64,000 bases of DNA. It comes from Mycobacterium sp. DL99. GTDB taxonomy: Bacteria; Actinomycetota; Actinomycetes; Mycobacteriales; Mycobacteriaceae. Location of the stretch: NCBI RefSeq assembly GCF_004762045.1, contig NZ_SJOM01000007.1, positions 5,667,565 to 5,731,564 on the forward strand, written 5' to 3'. Made by a program: the position numbers and the translations under genes. The notes under the pieces are model-generated. The model did no database searches. It worked only from the letters and a program-made list of their open reading frames with translations, and was not told the DNA's origin. Positions 7,450-16,411 of this stretch are shown in pieces (position 1 is the first letter of the stretch; each line of letters opens with the position of its first letter).

Positions 7450-8633
7450 TGGCTAAGAATCTCGCCGCGGTCCTGGGCACCGGGCAGACCAACTACGTCG
7501 CCAAGCGTCACGACGTATCGATGAACGGGCTGGTGCGCGAGGCCATCGACAAGGCACTCGCCGATTCCGGCTCGACGATGGCCGATATCGACGCAGTGGT
7601 GGTCGGCAAGGCACCGGACTTCTTCGAGGGCGTGATGATGCCCGAGTTGTTCATGGTCGACGCCACCGGCGCCACCAACAAGCCGCTGATCCGTGTGCAT
7701 ACCGCGGGTTCGGTGGGCGGATCGACCGCGATCGTCGCGTCCAGCCTGGTCAAATCCGGCAAGTACCGCCGCGTGCTGACCATGTCGTGGGAAAAGCAGT
7801 CCGAGTCGAATGCCATGTGGGCGTTGAGCATTCCGGTGCCCTTCACCAAGCCGGTCGGCGCGGGTGCCGGCGGTTACTTCGCGCCGCACGTGCGCGCCTA
7901 CATCCGGCGCTCCGGTGCCCCGAACCACATCGGCGCGATGGTGGCGGTCAAGGACCGGCTCAACGGTGCCAAGAACCCGTTGGCTCACCTGCACCAGCCC
8001 GATATCACGCTGGAGAAGGTGATGGCCTCGCAGATGCTGTGGGACCCGATCCGTTTCGACGAGACCTGTCCGTCGTCAGATGGTGCCGCGGCCATGGTGA
8101 TCGGTGACGAGGCCGCCGCCGACGCGCGGATTGCCGAAGGCCACCCGGTCGCCTGGATCCACGCGACGGCGCTGCGGACCGAGCCGCTGGCCTACTCCGG
8201 CCGTGACCAGGTCAACCCGCAGGCCGGTCGCGACGCCGCGGCGGCACTGTGGCGCGATGCCGGCATCACCAGCCCGATCGACGAGATCGATGTGGCCGAG
8301 GTGTACGTGCCGTTCTCCTGGTTCGAGCCGATGTGGTTGGAGAACCTCGGTTTTGCCGCCGAGGGCGAGGGCTGGAAGCTGACGGAGGCCGGCGAGACGG
8401 CCATCGGCGGGAAGATCCCCTTCAACGCCTCCGGTGGCGTGCTGAGCTCGAACCCGATCGGTGCTTCCGGCATGATCCGGTTCGCCGAATCGGCGATCCA
8501 GGTGATGGGCAAGGCCGGCGACCATCAGGTCCAGGGTGCCCGCAAGGCGCTCGGGCACGCCTACGGCGGTGGCGCGCAGTACTACTCCATGTGGGTTGTG
8601 GGCTCTGACAAACCGGGCGAGCCGACCTCATGA
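7449..8633 (+). CDS. ltp3: SCP2/thiolase-like protein Ltp3
   Basis: A 394-aa thiolase-fold protein corresponding to Rv3523: LAAVLGTGQTNYVAKRHDVS, VHTAGSVGGSTAIVASSLVK where a classical thiolase has its Cys, FDETCPSSDGAAAMVIGDEA, FNASGGVLSSNPIGASGMIR, and GHAYGGGAQYYSMWV near the end. It is the second thiolase-like subunit of this operon and probably pairs with Ltp4 and/or the DUF35 protein in CoA-thioester chemistry of steroid breakdown. It overlaps both neighbours (TAATG upstream, ATGA downstream), so the operon is tightly coupled. Confidence 0.87.
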   Translation: MAKNLAAVLGTGQTNYVAKRHDVSMNGLVREAIDKALADSGSTMADIDAVVVGKAPDFFEGVMMPELFMVDATGATNKPLIRVHTAGSVGGSTAIVASSLVKSGKYRRVLTMSWEKQSESNAMWALSIPVPFTKPVGAGAGGYFAPHVRAYIRRSGAPNHIGAMVAVKDRLNGAKNPLAHLHQPDITLEKVMASQMLWDPIRFDETCPSSDGAAAMVIGDEAAADARIAEGHPVAWIHATALRTEPLAYSGRDQVNPQAGRDAAAALWRDAGITSPIDEIDVAEVYVPFSWFEPMWLENLGFAAEGEGWKLTEAGETAIGGKIPFNASGGVLSSNPIGASGMIRFAESAIQVMGKAGDHQVQGARKALGHAYGGGAQYYSMWVVGSDKPGEPTS

Positions 8634-9514
8634 CCATGAAGTACACCCTCAGCGTGGCTATGGGCCCGCTGGAGCATCTGACCGGATTGGCCCGCACCGC
8701 AGAGGAAGTCGGGTTCGATTCGATCGCCCTGCCCGACTCGCTTTTCTACATGGAGAAGCAGGCCGCGGACTATCCGTACACCCCGGACGGGTCGCGGATG
8801 TGGAACGCCGAGACCCCGTGGGTTGATCCGCTGATCGCGGCGGCCTCGATGGGTGCGGCGACCTCGACGCTGCGGTTCTACACCAACGTGATGAAGCTCG
8901 GGTCGCGAAATCCGCTGCTGCTGGCCCGCCAGGTCGGCTCGGTGGCCAACCTGACCAACAACCGGTTCGGCTTCGGCGTCGGGATCGGCTGGGCACCAGA
9001 GGAATTCGAATGGTGCGGAGTTCCGTTCGCCAAGCGTGGGGCGCGCGTCGACGAGATGATCGAGGTGCTCAAGCTCGTGCTCGGCGGCGGCATGGTCGAG
9101 TTCCACGGCGAGTTCTACGATTTCGAGCGTCTGCAGATGAGCCCGGCGCCGTCGGAGCCGGTGCCGTTCTACGTCGGCGGCCACACGCCGGTGGCACTCA
9201 AGCGTGCCGCCCGCGTGGGTGACGGCTGGACCAGCGCGATGATGACGTGCGCACAGCTGGCCGAGACCGTGAAGGCGATCAACAAGCTGCGGGCTGAATA
9301 CGGCCGGGCCGATGAGCCGTTCGAGTTCCAGTCTGTGTGCATCGACAAGTTCGATCTCGACGGGCACCGTGCGCTGGCCGAGGCCGGTATCACCGACAAC
9401 ATCGTCATCCCGTGGATGCTCGAAGGTCTGGGCTTCGACGCTCCGCTGGAGCGCAAGCAGGACTCGCTCAAGCGGTTCGCCGACACCTACATCCATTCCG
9501 GCTGGCAGGACTGA
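8630..9514 (+). CDS. LLM-class F420-dependent oxidoreductase
   Basis: A 294-aa member of the luciferase-like family: LARTAEEVGFDSIALPDSLF, LRFYTNVMKLGSRNPLLLAR, FGFGVGIGWAPEEFEWCGVP, and VPFYVGGHTPVALKRAARVG with DGWTS. These are standard F420-binding TIM-barrel segments. The start overlaps the ltp3 stop by ATGA at 8630-8633, and a SnoaL-like gene follows 1 nt after its stop. It is the fourth cistron of the KstR-controlled operon. Cytoplasmic hydride transfer on a steroid-derived substrate is inferred from context only. Confidence 0.87.
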   Translation: MTMKYTLSVAMGPLEHLTGLARTAEEVGFDSIALPDSLFYMEKQAADYPYTPDGSRMWNAETPWVDPLIAAASMGAATSTLRFYTNVMKLGSRNPLLLARQVGSVANLTNNRFGFGVGIGWAPEEFEWCGVPFAKRGARVDEMIEVLKLVLGGGMVEFHGEFYDFERLQMSPAPSEPVPFYVGGHTPVALKRAARVGDGWTSAMMTCAQLAETVKAINKLRAEYGRADEPFEFQSVCIDKFDLDGHRALAEAGITDNIVIPWMLEGLGFDAPLERKQDSLKRFADTYIHSGWQD

Positions 9515-9515
9515 C

Positions 9516-9935
9516 ATGACCGTCACCGATACTCAGCACCCTGCTCACCTGGCGGGCAAGCGATCCCGGGATGCGGTTGCCGCCCGGGACAAGCAAGCAT
9601 GGCTGGACAACTTCGCCGACGACGCGATCGTGCAGGACCCCATCGGGCCGTCGTTCTTCGACCCCGCAGGCTTGGGCCACCAGGGCAAGGAAGCCATCGC
9701 GGCGTTCTGGGACAAGGCCATCGCCCCGACCGACAACCTCGAGTTCAACTTCCTCGACACGTTCCAGTGTGGCAACGAGGAAGCCAACGTCGGCAGCATC
9801 GTCACCACCATGGGCGGGCACCGCATCACCACCCCAGGTGTCTTCACCTATCGCGCGAATGACGCAGGACAGCTGGTGGCGTTGCGCGCCTACTGGGAAG
9901 TGGACCGCGCGAGCGCCGAGAAGATCGACGGCTAG
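9516..9935 (+). CDS. SnoaL/ketosteroid-isomerase-like (NTF2-fold) protein
   Basis: A 139-aa protein with the NTF2-like pattern: residues 1-20 MTVTDTQHPAHLAGKRSRDA, then KQAWLDNFADDAIVQDPIGP, FDPAGLGHQGKEAIAAFWDK and a C-terminal sheet ending YWEVDRASAEKI. I took the ATG at 9516, one base after the previous stop; the longer frame starting at 9312 merely overlaps the oxidoreductase. The fold includes ketosteroid isomerases, so a role on steroid-like substrates is plausible, but catalytic residues cannot be assigned. It is the last gene of the operon, followed by a hairpin. Confidence 0.8.
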   Translation: MTVTDTQHPAHLAGKRSRDAVAARDKQAWLDNFADDAIVQDPIGPSFFDPAGLGHQGKEAIAAFWDKAIAPTDNLEFNFLDTFQCGNEEANVGSIVTTMGGHRITTPGVFTYRANDAGQLVALRAYWEVDRASAEKIDG

Positions 9936-9962
9936 AGCTCGGCGAGCCGATGACGGCAGGCT

Positions 9963-9989
9963 CCGGGTACGGCGACAGTCCGTACCCGG
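9963..9989. terminator. Hairpin between convergent genes
   Basis: CCGGGTACGG (9963-9972) and CCGTACCCGG (9980-9989) pair perfectly over 10 bp around a 7-nt loop. The element lies in the 72-bp gap between the stops of the SnoaL-like gene (plus strand) and hyuB (minus strand). There is no U-tract, which is common for mycobacterial terminators. It could stop transcription from both sides. Confidence 0.6.
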
Positions 9990-10007
9990 GTCCAACCGGA
10001 CGCGTCG

Positions 10008-11978
10008 TCATCCCCAGTGTGAGGCCGCGCGCACCTGCAGCAGGTCGCGGAATTGTTTAGTGGTGTTCGGGAGCAGTTCACCGGTTCCCCAGTCGACCAC
10101 GACACCGTAGCGGCGCAACAGATCGAAGGTATCGAGCTCACCGTCACGGAATCGGGCGGCGACCTCTGCGGGGTCGACATTGAGCCACTGCTTGCGAGCT
10201 GCCCGGATTTCGGCGCGCAGCGCATCGGTTGCGGTGCGGTCGATCTCGTACTGGTCGATCTCAGGATCGATCGGCGTGATGACCACACCGTAGTCGCGAG
10301 CGCCGCCGGCAATGGTCACATAGCCGTCGATCACGTCCTCCAGGACGGCCTCGGGAGCGCGGTCGAGAGGATCGCCGAGTCCGCCGCCGCCTGCCGATGG
10401 CCGCTCGAAGTTATCGCCGGCCTGCACCGCAACGCTGGAGAACACCGATCCCAGAAAGGCTTCTTCGGCCGTTCCACGGTTGAGCCAGACGCCGTGAGGA
10501 ATTGAGGGGAGCCCGCCGTTGATGCCCCAGGTAACCGACCGGGATCGGTCGCAGCAATAGGACATCACGGTGTTCTCGCAGTCGGTCAGGATGCCGCCCT
10601 TGGTCACGCCGCAGCCTCCGCGGTACAAACCCGGCCCGCCGGAGTCGGGAATGATCGCGTGCTCGGTCGTCAGCACCGGAGTCAGGCGTTCTTGACCCTC
10701 GCACGGCTGGACGGCCAGTCCGACACCGAACACTGGCGCCGTGGCGGTGGAACCGTCCTTGGTGCTGCGTCCTCCCCAACCGCCGGCCATCCAGTCGTAC
10801 CACATGAAGAACGGACGTTCGTCACCTCGAGCGTCACGGCCACCGACGAGAAGGTACTCAAGGTTGAATGAGCATGCGATAGCCCGCTCGGGCATGATCG
10901 CCGACCACAGTTCGAAGATGGCGTTCATGATCTTTTCGTATGGGCCAGAACAGAATCCGGTCACAGCGATCGGCCAACCCGCGTTGACCACGGTGCCTTC
11001 GGGCCCGATGTCGGTATCGATGGCGGCGTAGAGGCCGGAGTTCAGCGGAACGTCGGGAAAGAAGGTCTTTGTGCCCGCGACGATTCCCGAGAAGGCGGTG
11101 CCGTAGCCACAGTTGAGAAAGCTCGCTACCGCGGGGGCACTGCCGGACAGGTCGTAACTGAGCTGATCACCCTCGATGGTCATTTTCACTCGGATCGGCA
11201 CCATCCCTTCGGGTTTCGAAGGATCCGAGTCGAGGTAGTCCTCGGTCACCCACTCGCCGTCGGGCAGTTCTGCGACGCGCTGGCGGACGATGCGCTCCAC
11301 ATAGTCCTGTACCTCGGCCATGGCTTCCACCACGGTGTCGCGGCCGTACTTGGCGACCAGTCGTTGAATCTCGCGCTCGCACACGCCGGTTGCCTCGGCT
11401 TGGGCATGCAGGTCGCCCAAGCTGATCTCTGGGGCCCGCGTGTTGGCCACCAGCAGTTTGGCGACGTCTGCGAGAAATCGGCCTTCGTGCCAGATGCGGA
11501 CGGGCGTGATCCGCAGCCCCTCGGCGAAATGCTCGGTGGCGGTGACGTCGAAAGATCCGGGGACGCTGCCGCCGATATCGGCCCAGTGTCCCTTGTTCTG
11601 GGCGAACCCGATCAGCTGGGCGTCGGCGAAGATCGGCCGGATGAAGCTGACGTCGTTGAGGTGGGTGCCACCGCGGTAGGGGTCGTTGACGCAGAACACG
11701 TCACCGCGGTTGATGTCGTCGCCGAACTCGTCGAGCACGGCTTTGCATTGGAAGTGCAGCGTTCCGACGTGCACTGCGATGTCTTGGCTACCTTGCATGA
11801 CGGTGTTGCCCTGTGCGTCGCACAACGCCGAGGAGAAGTCTCGGCTGTAGATGACGAACGAGTAGCAGGTGCGCAAGATCTGCTCACTCATCAGGTCGAC
11901 GGACGTCACGAATGCATTCTTGAGGACCTCGAACGTAACCGGATCGAGGCGGCGGCGGGTGGTGCTTGCGGCGTTCAC
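10008..11978 (-). CDS. hyuB: Hydantoinase B/oxoprolinase family subunit
   Basis: A 656-aa HyuB-family protein: LDPVTFEVLKNAFVTSVDLM, ILRTCYSFVIYSRDFSSALC, DVFCVNDPYRGGTHLNDVSF, GHWADIGGSVPGSF, and the distal GGPGLYRGGCGVTKGGILTD. HyuB pairs with the ATP-dependent HyuA to open cyclic amides (N-methylhydantoin, 5-oxoproline), or as acetone carboxylase-like subunits; the substrate here is unknown. I chose GTG 11978 (MNAASTTRRR...), since it overlaps the hyuA stop as GTGA and has CAGGAG 6 nt upstream; a GTG at 12017 would give 13 extra residues. The pair is not part of the recalled M. tuberculosis cholesterol region and looks inserted here. Confidence 0.88.
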   Translation of the reverse strand: MNAASTTRRRLDPVTFEVLKNAFVTSVDLMSEQILRTCYSFVIYSRDFSSALCDAQGNTVMQGSQDIAVHVGTLHFQCKAVLDEFGDDINRGDVFCVNDPYRGGTHLNDVSFIRPIFADAQLIGFAQNKGHWADIGGSVPGSFDVTATEHFAEGLRITPVRIWHEGRFLADVAKLLVANTRAPEISLGDLHAQAEATGVCEREIQRLVAKYGRDTVVEAMAEVQDYVERIVRQRVAELPDGEWVTEDYLDSDPSKPEGMVPIRVKMTIEGDQLSYDLSGSAPAVASFLNCGYGTAFSGIVAGTKTFFPDVPLNSGLYAAIDTDIGPEGTVVNAGWPIAVTGFCSGPYEKIMNAIFELWSAIMPERAIACSFNLEYLLVGGRDARGDERPFFMWYDWMAGGWGGRSTKDGSTATAPVFGVGLAVQPCEGQERLTPVLTTEHAIIPDSGGPGLYRGGCGVTKGGILTDCENTVMSYCCDRSRSVTWGINGGLPSIPHGVWLNRGTAEEAFLGSVFSSVAVQAGDNFERPSAGGGGLGDPLDRAPEAVLEDVIDGYVTIAGGARDYGVVITPIDPEIDQYEIDRTATDALRAEIRAARKQWLNVDPAEVAARFRDGELDTFDLLRRYGVVVDWGTGELLPNTTKQFRDLLQVRAASHWG

Positions 11979-14038
11979 TGCTGCTCCTGGTGGATGTGGA
12001 TTCGAATGTTGCCCCACTCGTCGACGACGGCGGTGGTCGATGGCGGTATGACAGTGGTCGAGTCGAGCTGGTCGATGATGGCGGGCCCGTCTACCGAGTT
12101 TCCGGCGATGAGTTCGTCGCGGTCGAACACCGGCGTCGGCACGCGCCCACCGACCTCGTCGAAGTAGACCTGACGAGTTGTGAGTGGCGACGGTGCGGGT
12201 GAGTCCAACGCATTCTGCTGGGGGAACCGCGGTTTCGGGGTCTTGCCGATGGCGCGAACGCCGATTTGGTAGATCTCGACGTCAACGTCGTCGCGGCGGA
12301 ACGAGTAGTCGCGTTCGTGTTCTTCGTGAAAGAGTTCGACCGCACGGTCCAAGAACCTGTCCCGGTTGTCGGCAGTGACGCTCAGCGACCGCCACTGTCC
12401 CGCGTAGCGCATGCTGATCGAGCGGTCGATACGCATGCGATCCTCATCGACGCCCTCGTGCCGGAGCCGGGCGAGGCCCTCCTTTTCGAGCTGCGCGAAT
12501 TCGGATTCGAGTTCTGCTGGGTCGACGTCGGAAGCGATGTGCTGGAACATCGCCGACAAGTCGTGCCGGATGTCGACGAGCAAACACCCTTGCGCCGAGG
12601 TGATTCCAGGATGAGCGGGCACCACGACTGTGGGTATCGACAGCTCCTTTGCCAGGGCGGCACCGTGGAGTGCTCCGGCCCCGCCACAGACCACTAGGAC
12701 GAAGTCGCGGGGGTCGTATCCACGGCGGATGGACAACAGTCGCACAGCGTCGGCCATGTTGGCATTGGCGACCTGGATGATGTTCGATGCGGCGGTGTCG
12801 ACATCGAGGTCGAGGTGCTCGGAGATGCCGGTACGCACGGCTGCACGCGCCGCATCCGCGTCGAGCGTCAGTTCGCCGCCGATCAGCGACTCGCCCAGTC
12901 GGCCGAGTACCAGATTGGCGTCGGTGTTGGTCGGTTCGGTGCCGCCGCGTTGGTAGCAGGCCGGACCGGGTGCCGCACCTGCGGATTGGGGTCCGTTACG
13001 CAGGGAGCCGGCCTCGTCGATCCAAGCGAGCGAGCCGCCGCCCGCGCCGATGGTGAGAACCTCGATGCTGGGGAAACAGATCGGGAAGCCGTACTCGACT
13101 TGCCACCGTTTGGTGGTGCGGATCTCGCCGTCGTAGACCAGAGAGATATCCGAACTCGTCCCGCCCATGTCGAGGCCGATCGCGTTGGGGTATCCGCAGC
13201 GCGAAGCAATGTCGGCCACCGCGATGGCGCCCGCGGCGATGCCTGAGGCGGCCAACCGCACCGGGTAGCGGTCGACCATGGCCGGCGTCATCGATCCACC
13301 GCCGGAGTGCAACAACAACAGGTCACCGTCGTAGCCGTCGGCGCGCAGAGACCCCTCCAGTCGGTTCACATAACCACTCACCAACGGGGCGAGCACCGCA
13401 TTGGCCACTGTCGTGGACGCGCGGTCGTATTCGAAAATCTCCGGCAGGATCTCACTCGACGTCGACACCGTGACGCCAGGGATCTCGTCGATCAGAATGT
13501 CGCGCATTCTTCGTTCGTGGGTGTCGTTGACATAGGAGTTCATGAAGCAAACAGCAACGGTCAGCACACCTTTGCGCCGCAGTATGCGTGCGACGTCTCG
13601 CGCCTTGTCTTCGTCGAGGGGGGTGACTATCGAACCGACGTAATCAATTCTCTCAGGTACCTCGTACCGGTTTCGCCGCTTGATATACGGAGCTCCGACG
13701 TCGACGTAGGAATCCCAGAGTTCATCTTTCGTTCCGTCGCGGATCTCCAGGATGTCGCGGAATCCCTCGCTGCACACCATCGCGGCGGCTGGGAAACGAC
13801 GCGTGATCAATGCGTTGGTCGCGACCGTCGTGCCGTGCGAGAACAGGGTCACCGCGGAAAGGTCGACACCGGCTGATCGCACGCCGGCAACGACCGCTTC
13901 CATAGGGTCGTGCGGGGTAGACGGCACCTTGGCAACGCGCGTGCTCTGATCACGCTCGTCGAAGATGCACACGTCGGTAAACGTCCCACCCACGTCGACA
14001 GCAACACGAAGGGTCTTCGTGGCTGTGTTCTGCTTCAT
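11975..14038 (-). CDS. hyuA: Hydantoinase A/oxoprolinase family subunit (ATP-dependent)
   Basis: A 687-aa HyuA-family protein. The N-terminus has VAVDVGGTFTDVCIFDERDQ, the ATP-binding motif of the ASKHA fold, then FSHGTTVATNALI, the family signatures LHSGGGSMTPAMVDRYPVRL, GLDMGGTSSDISLVYDG and GAGGGSLAWID, and PACYQRGGTEPTNTDANLVL. The start is ATG 14038 with AGGAGG about 8 nt upstream; the longer frame from 14083 lacks this. It is the first gene of the hyuA-hyuB operon, divergent from a PucR-type regulator. Likely role: ATP-driven hydrolysis of a cyclic amide or related nitrogenous compound in the cytoplasm; the substrate cannot be read from sequence. Confidence 0.9.
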   Translation of the reverse strand: MKQNTATKTLRVAVDVGGTFTDVCIFDERDQSTRVAKVPSTPHDPMEAVVAGVRSAGVDLSAVTLFSHGTTVATNALITRRFPAAAMVCSEGFRDILEIRDGTKDELWDSYVDVGAPYIKRRNRYEVPERIDYVGSIVTPLDEDKARDVARILRRKGVLTVAVCFMNSYVNDTHERRMRDILIDEIPGVTVSTSSEILPEIFEYDRASTTVANAVLAPLVSGYVNRLEGSLRADGYDGDLLLLHSGGGSMTPAMVDRYPVRLAASGIAAGAIAVADIASRCGYPNAIGLDMGGTSSDISLVYDGEIRTTKRWQVEYGFPICFPSIEVLTIGAGGGSLAWIDEAGSLRNGPQSAGAAPGPACYQRGGTEPTNTDANLVLGRLGESLIGGELTLDADAARAAVRTGISEHLDLDVDTAASNIIQVANANMADAVRLLSIRRGYDPRDFVLVVCGGAGALHGAALAKELSIPTVVVPAHPGITSAQGCLLVDIRHDLSAMFQHIASDVDPAELESEFAQLEKEGLARLRHEGVDEDRMRIDRSISMRYAGQWRSLSVTADNRDRFLDRAVELFHEEHERDYSFRRDDVDVEIYQIGVRAIGKTPKPRFPQQNALDSPAPSPLTTRQVYFDEVGGRVPTPVFDRDELIAGNSVDGPAIIDQLDSTTVIPPSTTAVVDEWGNIRIHIHQEQQ

Positions 14039-14150
14039 TGGCAAGCCTCCTCTGGTGAAGTGTGGTCCAGTATTGAGCTGCACTTATCCGCGGCTAATTA
14101 GAGAAAGTGACTATCGGCTACACTGATGTTGGAGTTTTTAACTGTTCGGG
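14039..14150. promoter_or_regulatory. Divergent promoter region hyuA / pucR-type regulator
   Basis: This 112-bp space separates the starts of hyuA and the PucR-family gene and must hold both promoters. It includes an 8-bp palindrome CTAATTAG at 14094-14101 and an AT-rich patch (GGAGTTTTTAACTG) just before the regulator start. No longer symmetrical operator is apparent. Confidence 0.4.
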
Positions 14151-15755
14151 GTGAGGCTGCGGCAACCTGTGCAAAAGGACGATTTCCGGCTTCTTGATCT
14201 GCTGTTGGATCAGTCGCTCGGCCTTGCCCTGGTGAGCGACTGCAATCCGCACGTACCACTGTCCGGCGCGCACGCGATCGAGATCGCCCATCCGTCAGAG
14301 TGGCTGCAGCCGGGAACAGTGATGCTGACGACGGGTTCGCTCTACGGAGATGAGGCCAAGAACGGAAAAGCAGCGCAGGCGTTCCGCGGCCTGGTACGCG
14401 AGCTGGTCTCGGCCGGCGTCGCTGCGCTCGGGTACGGACTCGGGGTCGTCACCGATGAAGTGCCTCGCGCATTGGTGGACGAGGCGAACCGTCATCACTT
14501 CGCGGTGTTCACCGTGCCGCGCGAAGTCGCATTTATGACTGTGATCGATCGTGTTGTGGAACAGACTCGTTCAGTTGAGTCGCATTCCCTGCGGCGCGCT
14601 TTGCAGATGCAGGATCAGCTACTTGACGCGCTAGGCGCCGCTGATCCCGAGCAGGAGCTGATATCCCGCCTGGCCGCGATATTGCGTTGCAGCGTACTGC
14701 TGTATAACGAGCTGGGTGACGTCGTCGCGTCCTCCGGCAAGGCACCGTCACATCTGATGCGGTCCCAACTGCGGGGCCGCAGCGGCCATCTACGGTTCAG
14801 CGTCGGCAAGTGGTCAGTTACAGCCGACCCGATCGAGCCTGGAGGAGAACCACACTGGCTTGTGGTCGCCTCGACCCGTCACGAGATTCCCGACGCTCTG
14901 GCCCGATCGATTCTCCAGGTCTCCGTCCGCCTGCTCAACGCGATCGAGCGGTCGCGCTATCGGGCCGCAGTGGAGAACCGTGCCCGCCAGGCGGCATTTG
15001 TTCGTGAGCTGGTTGCCGGTGAGATCATCGATCAATTCAGTGCCGAAGGACATTTGGAGTCGTTGCGGTTCGGGCACCGGCCCCAGTTGCGTGTGTTCGC
15101 AATGTCTCCCACGGATGGTTACGACGCCGGACGCTGGGTAACGCGAGCCGCGACCGTGCTTGACGCACTGGAGGCTGACGCGCTCGATCTCGCGAGATTG
15201 ATGCGCCTGCCCGTGATGTTCGCACAGCTCGCCGATCAGCTGATCGGCGTGCTCGCGGCGGATGTGCCCGCCGTCAACGGCTGGATCGCCAACCAACCCG
15301 AAGGTGCCGTCTGCGGCTTCTCCGAACCGTTCCAGGATGTGCGCACCGGTCCGGAACGGCTTAGAAACGCACAGCGGGCGCTGCGGGCCGCGCAAACCCG
15401 AAACCTTCGCTACACCAAGTTCGAGGACGTTGGTATCGCGGATTGGCTCTTGACCGGACAACACCGGGAGACCACCGCAGCCAAGGCCACCGAACAGCTC
15501 GCCGTGCTCGGTCATCACGACGGCTACGTGGAGTTCATTCGCGCGTTCTTCGCCCATGATCTCGATGTCGTAGCGACAGCTGAGGCACTCGGCGTGCATC
15601 CGAATACCGTGCGGCACAGAGTGAAACGCGTCGAGGCGATGTTCGGCGAATCGTTGCGTTCACCGGCGCTGATCACCGCCATTCACCTGAGCCTCGAGGT
15701 ACTCGCGCTTGAGGGCGACCGTTCCGCCACGGTGGTCGCGTCGTGCCTGAAATAA
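14151..15755 (+). CDS. PucR-family transcriptional regulator
   Basis: A 534-aa regulator. The N-terminal PucR domain (about residues 10-140) includes HPSEWLQPGTVMLTTGSLYG and LVRELVSAGVAALGYGLGVV. The C-terminal PucR-type helix-turn-helix is at about residues 460-520: FFAHDLDVVATAEALGVHPN, then TVRHRVKRVEAMFGESLRSP. Such regulators commonly sense purine or amide-type substrates and control adjacent catabolic genes. Being divergent from hyuA-hyuB, it is the likely activator of that pair. The start is GTG 14151; a second GTG at 14169 is possible. Confidence 0.9.
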   Translation: MRLRQPVQKDDFRLLDLLLDQSLGLALVSDCNPHVPLSGAHAIEIAHPSEWLQPGTVMLTTGSLYGDEAKNGKAAQAFRGLVRELVSAGVAALGYGLGVVTDEVPRALVDEANRHHFAVFTVPREVAFMTVIDRVVEQTRSVESHSLRRALQMQDQLLDALGAADPEQELISRLAAILRCSVLLYNELGDVVASSGKAPSHLMRSQLRGRSGHLRFSVGKWSVTADPIEPGGEPHWLVVASTRHEIPDALARSILQVSVRLLNAIERSRYRAAVENRARQAAFVRELVAGEIIDQFSAEGHLESLRFGHRPQLRVFAMSPTDGYDAGRWVTRAATVLDALEADALDLARLMRLPVMFAQLADQLIGVLAADVPAVNGWIANQPEGAVCGFSEPFQDVRTGPERLRNAQRALRAAQTRNLRYTKFEDVGIADWLLTGQHRETTAAKATEQLAVLGHHDGYVEFIRAFFAHDLDVVATAEALGVHPNTVRHRVKRVEAMFGESLRSPALITAIHLSLEVLALEGDRSATVVASCLK

Positions 15756-15825
15756 CCAGTGTTGCAGCGCTCTAAACGCAAAAGACACGGTCCATCACCT
15801 GGCCAAGGGGCCATGATCGGCGAAG

Positions 15826-16350
15826 TCAGAGCTCGACGAGCCCCGTCAGGTAGCGCTGCGCCAGCTCCCGGTACGCCGCCGGATTGGCCTGCACCCAGGT
15901 CTGTGCACCGGTGCCCGCGATAGGTCCCCGGATCTTCGCGGGTGCACCGGTGACCAACACCTCGTCGGGGATCTTGGTGCCCCCGACGACCAGGGAATGT
16001 GCGGCGATCAGACTTCGCCTGCCGATCACGGCCCCGTCGAGCACCGTGCAGTGGTTGGCGATCAGCGCCTCCTCGCCCACGTGTGCGCCGTGTACGACGC
16101 ACATATGGGCGACCGTCGCGCCGGGGCCGATGTCGACGGGGATTCCCGGTGGCGCGTGCAGCACCGAACCGTCCTGGACGTTGGCTCCCTCGCGGATGAC
16201 GATGGGGGCGAAGTCGCCTCGCAACACGGTGTTGAACCACACCGAGGCACCGGCCTCGACCGTCACGTTGCCGATCAATGTTGCCGTCGGGGCCACAAAT
16301 GCGCTTGGGTCCACCACGGGCGCCCGGCCCTCGAACGAATACATCGGCAT
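15826..16350 (-). CDS. Gamma-class carbonic anhydrase-like hexapeptide-repeat protein (Rv3525c-like)
   Basis: A 174-aa left-handed beta-helix protein. Hexapeptide repeats run from PTATLIGNVTVEAGASVWFN to VIGRRSLIAAHSLV. The gamma-carbonic anhydrase metal-ligand pattern is visible: ATVAHMCVVHGAHVGEEALI followed by ANHCTVLDG gives three His. It matches Rv3525c by content and position next to kshA. I chose ATG 16350 (MPMYSFEGRAP) because the homologue starts equivalently; the extra N-terminal codons to 16431 overlap the divergent lipoprotein gene. Activity (CO2 hydration or an acyltransferase-like role) is unproven for this subgroup. Confidence 0.88.
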   Translation of the reverse strand: MPMYSFEGRAPVVDPSAFVAPTATLIGNVTVEAGASVWFNTVLRGDFAPIVIREGANVQDGSVLHAPPGIPVDIGPGATVAHMCVVHGAHVGEEALIANHCTVLDGAVIGRRSLIAAHSLVVGGTKIPDEVLVTGAPAKIRGPIAGTGAQTWVQANPAAYRELAQRYLTGLVEL

Positions 16351-16411
16351 CGTCCACATATACCGCAGGAAACCGACTCCGGCGCAGCGACGCGTACCCT
16401 GAACAGTAACT

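Noticed and set aside
15800..15813. Short hairpin TGGCC-AAGG-GGCCA between the PucR-type gene and the carbonic anhydrase gene
   Set aside because: A 5-bp stem is too short in GC-rich DNA to be called a terminator.
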